From Nectonema munidae (taxonomy: Eukaryota > Nematomorpha > Nectonematoida > Nectonematidae), in NCBI GenBank assembly GCA_030549495.1, contig JAUIRK010000633.1, positions 1 to 64,000 on the forward strand: DNA of 64,000 nt. The letters are read 5' to 3'. Numbering within the stretch: the first letter of the stretch is position 1; each line of letters starts with the position of its first letter. Shown piece by piece: positions 56,690 through 64,000 of this stretch. Position numbers and translations under genes: made by a program. The notes below the pieces were generated by a model. That model ran no database searches. It was given only the letters and a program-made list of their open reading frames with translations, and was not told where the DNA came from.

Positions 56690-58600
56690 GGTTTAATCGA
56701 TTTTTTGACAGGTTTTATTGATTTCATAAAAAATGAACATCACCATTAAATTCTGCATACTTGAAATGTATAAAAAACTTTTTATAAGAATAAAAATTTT
56801 AATTTTGACATGGGCTGTCATATTTAAATTATTTTGTCAGGTTTGACTAATATTTAAAAAAAAAAAAGGAATATAACCAGTAAACACAGCCTACATGAAA
56901 ATGGGTATATGTGTGTAAAATGCCATACACGGTAAACTTCATAACCTCCCTATACTTTCTATTAAACGTAATTCTCTAATTCAAAAAACCGTGCCTGATC
57001 CTTTCTTTTTGGGATAAATCAATTTTTTGACAGTTTTGATTGATTTTTATTTAAAAAAAATGAATATCACCACTCAATTACGCATGCTTAAAAATGGGTA
57101 TATATGTGTAAAAAACTTTATATTATTACTTAGATAAAAAGTTTCTTTTTAAGATGAGCTGTCATATATAAATCAATGCTTTGATAACTTTAATTGATTT
57201 TTATAAAAAAAAATGAATATCATCGCTGAATTCAGCATGCTTGAAAATGGGTGTATATGTGTAAAAAACATTATATAATTATTTAGATAAAAAGTTGCTT
57301 TTTTGAGATGAGCTGTCATATGTAAATCACTTTTTTGACAGGTTTGAATGATTTTCATAAAAAATGAATATCACCACTGAATTCAGCATATTTGAAAATG
57401 GGTATACATGTGTAAAAAACTTTATATACTTATCTTGATAAAAAGTTCCTTTTTGAGATGAGCTGTCACATTTAGATCAATTTTTTGACAGATTCGATTG
57501 ATTTTCATAAAAAATGAATATCACCACTGAATTCAGCATATTTGAAAATGGGTATACATGTGCAAAAAACTTTATATACTTATTTAGATAAAAAGTTCCT
57601 TTTTGAGATGAGCTGTCACATTTAGATCACTTTTTTGACAGCTTTGATTGATTTTCATAAAAATGAATATCACCACTGAATTCAGCATATTTGAAAATGG
57701 GTATAAATGTGTAAAAAACTTTATATAATTATTTAGATAAAAAGTTCCTTTTTGAGATGAGCTGTCACATTTAGATCATTTTTTGACAGATTTGATTGAT
57801 TTTCATAAAAAAACAATATCACCACTGAATTCACCATATTTGAAAATGGGTATACACGTGTAAAAACTTTATATAATTATTTAGATAAAAAGTTCCTTTT
57901 TGAGATGAGCTGTCACATTTAGATCAATTTTTTGACAGGTTTAATTGATTTTCATAAAAAATCAATATCACCAATGAATTCACCATATTTGAAAATGGGT
58001 ATGCCTGTGTAAAAAACTTTATATACTTATTTAGAAAAAGTTCTTTTTTGAGATGAGCTTTCACATTTAGATCAATTTTTTGACAGGTCTGATTGATTTT
58101 CATAAAAAATGAATATCACCACTGAATTCAGCATACTTGAAAATGGGTATACATGTGTAAAAAACTTTATATACTTATTTAGATAAAAAGTTCCTTTTTG
58201 AGATGAGCTGTAAAATATAAATCAATTTTTTGACAGGTTTGATTGATTTTGATTAAAAAAATGAATATCACCACTGAATTCAGCATATTTGAAAATGGGT
58301 ATACATGTGTAAAAAACATTATAAACTTATTTAGATAAAAAGTTCCCTTTTGAGATGAGCTGTCACATTTAGATCAATTTTTTGACAGTTTGATTGATTT
58401 TCATAAAAAATGAATATCACCACTGAATTCAGCATATTTGAAAATGGGTATACATGTGTAAAAAACTTTATATACTTATCTTGATAAAAAGTTCCTTTTT
58501 GAGATGAGCTGTCAAATATAAATCAATTTTTTGACAGGTTTGATAAAAAAATGGACATCACCACTGAATTCAGCATAGTTGAAATATATATGTAACATCA
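56690..58600 (-). repeat. satellite array 2, ~150-bp period, ~13 units
   Basis: TTGAAAATGGGTATACATG recurs at 57,243, 57,394, 57,544, 57,693, 57,842, 57,991, 58,139, 58,291 and 58,440 (spacings 148-152), with more diverged units back to 56,690. Each unit holds AAAAAGTTCCTTTTTGAGAT, GAGCTGTCACATTTAGATCA and AATATCACCACTGAATTCAG. The right-hand units are nearly identical. On the opposite strand each reads ATGCTGAATTCA...TTCATTTTTTA, matching array 1 motifs at the same spacing. Confidence 0.9.
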
Positions 58601-58672
58601 AAAATATTTATAAAAACTTATTAATATCTGAGAAAAATAGGAGGAGGGCACTTTACACCCCTCCCCCCCCCC

Positions 58673-58687
58673 CCCCCAGCACTTGAG
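58673..58687 (-). repeat. C15 tract (G15 on the minus strand)
   Basis: A run of 15 C just inside the right end of the TTAA element, followed by CAGCACTTGAG, a partial copy of the terminal GTGCTGGG in reverse. Such runs are rare in so AT-rich a sequence and can form G-quadruplexes. Confidence 0.7.
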
Positions 58688-59840
58688 CGGACAAATTTTG
58701 CCCAGCACTAATAGGGTTAAAGGAAGCTTTCTTGCTTTTACTTTTGATTGTTGACATTTTGATATTGTTTATTAGCTCGTCAACTTCTTTATAAAAAGAT
58801 TTGACTCGCATTGCGCTATTGTGGAGAAGGTGAGCAAAACACGTGACATGAAAAAGGTTTGGGTAAATGTGTTTCAAAACATCACCCGCCACCATATTGT
58901 AACTGGCTGCATCGGTCAAAAGTAAAAAAAGTGATTTTTTGATACTTGAAAGTTCTTTTAAACATCATCTAAGATTTGAACCAATTTTTTGGAATTGATG
59001 TTATCCTCTAATGGTATGCAATTAACTAGCCAACATTTTTCAGGATGATCGAGACTGCCAATTAAAACATTAACAAAACTTAAATCTTTAACTTTGCTTT
59101 CATCAAATTTCCTTTTTATCAATATTTACTTTGATTTTAGCCATTAATTCAAAAGAGAGATCCAAAACTATGTTGCGGCTGCTAGAAACAGAAGGAAGTG
59201 TCAGAAAAAAAGTGAGTGGCCAAGATCGAAAAAAAGATTTTTCATTGAGGGATGTCAAAGCTTGTGGAGCGGAATATTTGCTTCTAAGAAGCATTTAACA
59301 ATTTTTTTGAAAATTTTTTGTCTACTGATTCCAAATACTTTTGAATTTCACTATTTGATGATTCAGGTAAAAAATGTTGATGTTTTTTTAGAACTTCTGT
59401 GATTTTCAATAAAAAAATTCTTTCCATGTTTCACAATAACATTACAAATTTTGCAGAATAATTTTTTACTATTAATCCAACCTTGGTAGCTTTATCTTTA
59501 GCAATTTTAGGCATTAAAAGGGTATTTACTCTGAAAAAAATTAATGTAATGCACTATATTAACATCTGTCGATAGTGTGAAAAAAGGATTGAATAAAAAA
59601 TATTTAAAAAACTAATGGTACTTAAATGATAAAAAATAAAATGGAATCAAATGAAAAAAATGCTAACTAAAAAAATGGACTTTTAGATAAAAAATTGACT
59701 TTTACAGAAAAAAAAGTGACTTTATTGACCCAAAAAAAAATTTTTTTTGTTCTTTGTAGTCAAAAACGTCTAAAACTTCTATCAAAAGTTTTTTCGTATT
59801 TTATTTTCCTAGATTGATTTTATTGACTTTATTCGCCCTA

Positions 59841-61646
59841 GTTATCATCTATCAACTTAATAAAGCTTAATTTATTGAGTTTTTGCACCAATGCCTACAA
59901 AATATCACCCATTTATGCTTCAGTAGCAACTTTAGCAACGGTTTGGCATCATTCAATAAGCAGACCAATTTAATCTAGGAATGGCACAAGAAGATTTTTC
60001 AAGAAAACTTCACTGTGAAGAAATTTCTTTGCTAAAAAACGAGGATTTTATTTTTACATTTATTTATACATTTCTAAGAAAAGTCTTCGAAATAGGGCTT
60101 CTTAAGCCTGAGCTAGAAGAAATTTTAGCAATTTGATCTTTCTATGTGTACAAATCAGAACTAGAGCTGGAGAAACCAAAAAATCCACGTAGCTTATGAT
60201 TCTTGATCACATATGGTGAAGGGATAAATGGAAACAGGAATGGATCATCAAAGGGTAAATTCAGCAAAAAAAGATTTCACATTTTTATGGTGTAAGTTGA
60301 GATTTTCTTTAAAATAAAGATTTCTAGCTGTGTAAAATGGAAATAAATTATTCAAATGTCGCTTTCCTTTGTACTTTTCATATCGGCATTATTTTCTCAT
60401 TAAATCCATGTATGAAAATTGAAAATTTTTAAAAGTATTCATTTTTCAGAAATCCAATTAGGTACGCTGTTAAATTTATCCAAAATTGATTTAAAAAATT
60501 TTTAATTTGTATTTTACTAAAATAATGTAATCAGAAGATTCAGAACACGAATCTAATACGTATTTTTAAAAGTATATTATATTTTACTCATATTTATTAG
60601 CACGCAAAATTCGTATAGCACCATTTAAATTTATTTTACTCATAAAGCAAAAAATATTTTACACTAAATTATTGAGAAAAAAAGGAGCTCTATAGATATA
60701 TTAAGAAAAAAAAACAATTTTTACTTCAATTTGAAAGAAAAATTTAATGGCAAAATATAACGAATTCTTTAGAAAGAAGCTTTAGTATATTATGTAATGT
60801 ATAAAACTGATTTTTTTCTCCAACGGATCCTGCAAAACGTGGAAATATTTTATGAATAAACTCATTGTTTTTGAGTAATATGCGGTCAAAATGTTTCAAA
60901 AAAATGCATTTTTCCAGACCGTTCCTGAAAAACTAAGAAATATTTTATGGAAATTTTGGCAAATATAATTTAGATGTTTTAAGTACTTAATTTTTTAGAA
61001 AACTTTCTATAATAATTGCTAATAACAGAGAAATCGTATAAATTGGTAATCCCGCAGAGATCAATTACCTCAACCTTGGATCAAGCCCGCTAAAAATATG
61101 GCAGATATCGACTTTAAAATTTCACTAGATTAACTCGTCGTCTTTATAATATTAAAATAATTCAAGTTAAAAAAAAACTTACTAGAATTTATACGATATA
61201 AAAAATTAAGACAAAGAAAAGGTTTAGGAATTAATAGTCGCATAAATATATGAATTTTTAGGTTACTTTATTTTTTAATATCATGGTTGAAAGAATATTC
61301 AGCTACTAACCATATACTCTCAAATATTAATCTAACGTTTTTTTCAAATGAAAATTAGTTCGATTGTTACTAAAGTTTTTGTGTCTAGGATACGTTGTTT
61401 TCTTTTGCAAGATGGCATGTGAGAGCTAGCTTGCATGTTGGTACCCCACGCTGTTAATGAAAGACATTTTAAACTCTTTCTTTTTTTAATTGATAATCGA
61501 ACACAATGGACACTAAACTGAAAATTGAGTATCTAAGCTCCATCTAGAAGTTGCAAGAGCCCGAATTTATATGATAGGCCTAAATGAATGTTATAAGGAT
61601 GGAAAGTAGCGGTGTAGTAGTAATATGCATTTAAAAAAAGGTTTGC
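59841..61646. other. intergenic between the hAT element and EXOC5
   Basis: AT-rich sequence with no ORF of note and no recognised repeat. Confidence 0.4.
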
Positions 61647-61652
61647 TTTATT
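61647..61652 (-). promoter_or_regulatory. EXOC5 polyadenylation signal
   Basis: AATAAA on the minus strand, about 100 bases after the EXOC5 stop codon. Confidence 0.5.
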
Positions 61653-61752
61653 TTAATGATAAATAAATGGCTGTAGACAAATCTCTAATCAAGTTCAACA
61701 GCTTCAATCCATAAAAGCTTAAATATTTTCCAGTTTTGCTATGAAATTTGTA

Positions 61753-62003
61753 TTACCACAGGGTAAATTTAAGCGTTTTAAATGTATAATCTGTTCGAAG
61801 TTGCAAAAATGATTCGATGATGGAGTTATCAAGATGTGCAAGATTGGCTTCTCCAGAAATCACCTGCTCCACGTTTTCCAGGGGTAGAACAAGTAAATTG
61901 CAGAGAACATACAAAATGTTAAATATTTTGGTGATGACGGGGAAGTTCAGAGTTGTGAAAATCTTTCTATACTCAGAAACATCGCATATAACGTTCATTG
62001 CGC
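61753..62003 (-). CDS. EXOC5: exocyst complex component 5 (Sec10), last exon
   Basis: EXOC5 is a core subunit of the eight-protein exocyst that tethers secretory vesicles to the plasma membrane. This exon follows an acceptor TTTCATTTGTAG and reads AMNVICDVSEYRKIFTTLNF, PVITKIFNILYVLCNLLVLP, LENVEQVISGEANLAHLDNS, IIESFLQLRTDYTFKTLKFT, LW and stop. It matches the C-terminus of animal EXOC5 as I remember it (LHALCNLLVVAPDNLKQVCS, GEQLANLDKNILHSFVQLRA, DYRSAR) at about half its positions. The exon begins two bases into a codon, so an upstream exon ending in phase 1 must lie to the right. I do not find it before 64,000, so that intron exceeds 2 kb and holds the SINE, pogo and repeat features below. 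About 83 of roughly 700 residues are in the window. Confidence 0.85.
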
Positions 62004-62270
62004 CTACAAATGAAAGCAGAAAAAGATGGAAAAGAAATGCACAAAAATGACCATAAATAAGTGGATATATAAAACTGTAAAATAGTAAAAAACTTTATTC
62101 ATAAAATTTGAACGACGCAAACTAATATTAGAAGAGAATAGAAATATAACAAAATACAAAATGAAAGGTATAAATATATATATATATAACAACGTTCTCC
62201 TAACATTTTCTCGGAGTAAGAATAGGGCGATTGTGTGAGCTGCATCTCGTAAAAGGCGAGGGAATAGAAA

Positions 62271-62287
62271 GGGTTAGGGTTAGGGTT
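62271..62287 (+). repeat. short TTAGGG run
   Basis: GGGTTAGGGTTAGGGTT, just under three telomere-like units, inside the EXOC5 intron. It is too short to be a telomere relic with any certainty. Confidence 0.5.
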
Positions 62288-62328
62288 CGTTGTTCAAATT
62301 TCAATGTCATTACTATTTTACAGTTTTA

Positions 62329-62479
62329 TAAAGGTAAAGGTACCGTTGGGTGTTTTCATCGAAAAGGCACAATTGCACCGCTTGTATCGAACTATGAAGA
62401 AAGTAGGCTTGATGCGGGATCGAACCCAAGACCTTGAGTTATCGAAACCCAGTATCTAACCAACCTTACCCACGCCCCC
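62329..62479 (-). mobile_element. tRNA-derived SINE, family 1, copy 3
   Basis: Best preserved of the three. On the minus strand it starts GGGGGCGTGGGTAAGGTTGG, has the B box GGTTCGATCCCGCATCAAGC and ends GGTACCTTTACCTTTA. It lies in the EXOC5 intron, antisense positions matching the copy at 43.5 kb over its full length. Confidence 0.8.
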
Positions 62480-62735
62480 ATATAAAAATCGTGAAAAAAA
62501 TCACTCAAATAGGCCCCTCGTACGCTTGATTTAAAAGGTATTATACGAAAATTTTTTCGTCCAGAAAAATTTTTAAAGATGAAGGTTTTAATTATAAAAA
62601 AACTGGAATAAGCAATAATCATTCATTCATTAAATGACATACTTTTCGAACGCTTTCATCTGCTAATTTTTGTCTAATCCAATAAATGAAATAATGCCAC
62701 AGATCATTTTAATTTCTTTAAAACTTTTTAAAATA

Positions 62736-62887
62736 TCTAATCGAAAAGAACTTACTATTTCTGAAAAAGTTAAAGTCATAAAGATTTATAATGAAAGCAA
62801 GTAAGAATTTGAAGTTGGAAAAGCTCAAATTGACAATATACTAAAATATAAGTCAGGGTGCATAGCTGCATTCGAATATGGCCAACC
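62736..62887 (+). pseudogene. pogo/Tigger (CENP-B-like) DNA-binding domain fragment
   Basis: The frame reads SNRKELTISEKVKVIKIYNE then, after a stop codon, EFEVGKAQIDNILKYKSG and AAFEYGQP. This is the N-terminal helix-turn-helix of jerky/pogo transposases ('LTL.EK..VI.......S...A..FGVGK.QI..ILK.K..I..A.E'). The rest of the transposase does not follow; the sequence passes into the 15-bp repeat cluster. It sits in the EXOC5 intron on the opposite strand. Confidence 0.65.
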
Positions 62888-63007
62888 ATCTCCACGAATA
62901 AGGCTATGCTGGGGTATGAAGAGGGAAAAGACCGAGTGGATATGGTACCAAAAAGGAACATAGATGATAAAACCTCGTCTCGATTTATGATCCAAAAAAA
63001 CGGTATC

Positions 63008-63115
63008 CGGACAATTGCCCGATGGACAATTGCCCGACTGAATAATGCCCGATGGACAAGTGCCCGACAGACAACTGCCCGATAAGACAAGTGCCCGAAA
63101 GAAAAGTGCGCGATA
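63008..63115 (+). repeat. ~15-bp tandem repeats, inverted copy at the window end
   Basis: Seven units of the type GGACAATTGCCCGAT with variation at positions 4-7 and 14-16. The reverse complement ATCGGGCAATTGT occupies 63,988-64,000 at the very end of the window. The ~870 bases between are AT-rich and non-coding. This looks like an element with repeated inverted ends whose right end lies beyond the window. Confidence 0.7.
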
Positions 63116-63987
63116 TGTTTGCGATAATCGAATAATAAAATATGACACAATAATGTAACATTTAATTATTTAAAAATTATTTTATACTGTTATATAACTA
63201 TTTAACATGACGATAAAAAAATAAAATTTAATGCGCAGGAAGAAGTGATACTACTTAGAAATTTGTTTAAGAACATTATATAGAATTAAAAACTTGTATT
63301 TAAGAAGATTTACTCATTTTTAATCTTTTTTAATACTTTTTAATTATATGTATAAAAAGAAAACAACTTCCGTGTAGTTAAGTTTTAAGTAGATTATTTA
63401 TGAGCCAGCTGCCTAAGCTTCAACATGAAATAATCCAACTACCCGTATATAAATATGCTAAATTTGAGGATATTTTTTAATTGTACATTATTATTCTGTT
63501 GCTTTACACAAAAATTTTTGATCTATAAATCTAGAATAAAATTTACTTGTTTTTTCTATTCAATTTAAAATTGATATTTTTTCTATGTAAGATTTTATTA
63601 TTTTATATTTTTGATTATTTTTTTTATATAAATTTTAATATATTTTGTAATAAAGTCAATTTTTTTCAATTTTTGATTAATAAAAGCAAATTTTTCTATT
63701 GATTAATAAAAGCAAAAAAAAAACCTTCACAAAAAAAAAGTATCAAGATACAACTAAAAGAATCGCCAACATTGTTCTAGATTATGAAAATCGAGAAATA
63801 AAGAATTTTTTAAAAGCAATAGCTTACAATCTAAAATTTTAGTTTTTGCCATTTTTAATAATTTTTTTTAGTTAAAATTTTTTTATTTTAACAAATTTGA
63901 ATTGAACTTAATTTATATTTTTTCATCTTAAAATTTCATTATTTCTTTGTTCTTAAATATCACAAAAAACAATAAAATTTCTGACAT
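63116..63987. other. interior of the right-end repeat structure
   Basis: Extremely AT-rich with no ORF. One short direct repeat GATTAATAAAAGCAAA occurs twice near 63,680-63,716. Nothing else is seen. Confidence 0.4.
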
Positions 63988-64000
63988 ATCGGGCAATTGT

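Larger units (their letters stand above)
53743..58716. mobile_element. 4,974-bp TTAA element made mostly of satellite arrays (piggyBac-type ends)
   Basis: The outer 16 bases are perfect inverted repeats, CCCTATTAGTGCTGGG, and TTAA abuts both (53,739-53,742 and 58,717-58,720), as piggyBac integration produces. Just inside, GGCATAAAATGCCTTCTCCC on the left resembles GTGTAAAGTGCCCTCCTCC on the right (reverse-complemented), where a C15 tract and a second GTGCTGGG copy are interposed. There is no transposase. The body is two tandem arrays with ~150-base periods (53,880-55,720 and 56,690-58,600) around a ~950-base spacer. It interrupts the hAT transposase coding region, whose two halves resume on either side, which fixes both ends. 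It is non-autonomous and would depend on a piggyBac-like transposase elsewhere. Confidence 0.88.
52928..59840 (-). mobile_element. hAT element with a CGGBP1-like finger, interrupted by a TTAA element
   Basis: The inverted ends are CAGGGCGAGTAAAAGTCAAT (left) and TAGGGCGAATAAAGTCAATA (right, reverse-complemented). TTGACTTTATTGAC boxes repeat just inside. Excluding the nested element, it is about 1.93 kb. The transposase runs on the minus strand. An N-terminal finger-like start lies near 59,500-59,400 (MPKIAKDKATK; CNVIVKHGKNFF in a shifted frame). Then come LPSVSSSRNIVLDLSFEL and the RNase H-like part TDAASYNMVAGDVLKHIYPN, LFHVTCFAHLLHNSAM. After the insertion follow EFDDEDGILVKKAKKE and the C-terminal dimerisation block CSVERSFSMLKKLLAKNRNF. 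Several frameshifts and stops break it. A target duplication is not clear. It is the same family as the deletion derivative at 30.6 kb. Confidence 0.8.

Noticed and set aside
62776-63150. Minus-strand frames rich in RA/SG repeats (ALVHRALFSRAIVHRAIV)
   Set aside because: They are translations of the 15-bp tandem repeats on the opposite strand, not a protein.

Overview
The window looks like an AT-rich arthropod nuclear genome, most likely a crustacean of the copepod type. That guess rests on very short introns (42-65 bases) beside hugely expanded ones, RTE-like and CR1/Jockey-group LINEs, hAT, piggyBac and pogo remnants, and a Tc1-like transposase that resembles the salmon-louse type from memory. 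The species cannot be fixed from sequence alone. Mobile DNA and decayed repeats fill most of the 64 kb; host coding sequence is under 4%. Layout: 1-3.9 kb holds decayed CR1/Jockey-group LINEs on the plus strand. 4.3-5.3 kb holds a broken minus-strand ORF with a Cys-rich finger and an OTU/vertnin-like region. 5.8-27.3 kb is the complete nine-exon SAE1 (Aos1) gene, a 360-residue SUMO E1 subunit, with its last introns swollen by transposons. Intron 5 carries an RTE-like LINE with a second LINE nested inside it. Intron 6 (14.7 kb) carries a piggyBac remnant, a TIR element encoding a widespread uncharacterised arthropod protein, a second decayed copy of that protein in reverse, another RTE-like LINE, hAT MITEs and palindromes. 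At 27.5-27.8 kb, tail to tail with SAE1, lie the last two exons of an unidentified minus-strand gene. From 28 to 62 kb the sequence is mainly repeats: a hAT deletion derivative with flanking duplications, a nearly whole LINE (33.9-36.9 kb), a 190-bp tandem array, a TTAA MITE, a Tc1-like copy, several tRNA-derived SINEs and a ZBED5-like hAT. A compact two-exon gene for a 183-residue protein of unknown function sits at 41.9-42.5 kb. The right end carries the last exon of EXOC5 (exocyst Sec10) on the minus strand, whose upstream intron holds a SINE, a pogo-type DNA-binding domain and a tandem/inverted 15-bp repeat cluster. The most unusual structure is at 53,743-58,716. It is a 4,974-bp non-coding element with exact TTAA target duplications and 16-bp perfect inverted ends of piggyBac type. 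Inside it are two arrays of ~150-bp satellite monomers, about 12 and 13 copies, that appear to be diverged versions of one monomer in opposite orientation around a ~1-kb spacer. It sits inside a hAT transposase gene, so it clearly arrived as a unit. The host genes (SUMO activation, exocyst tethering, two unknowns) show no functional link to each other; they are ordinary neighbours separated by transposons.
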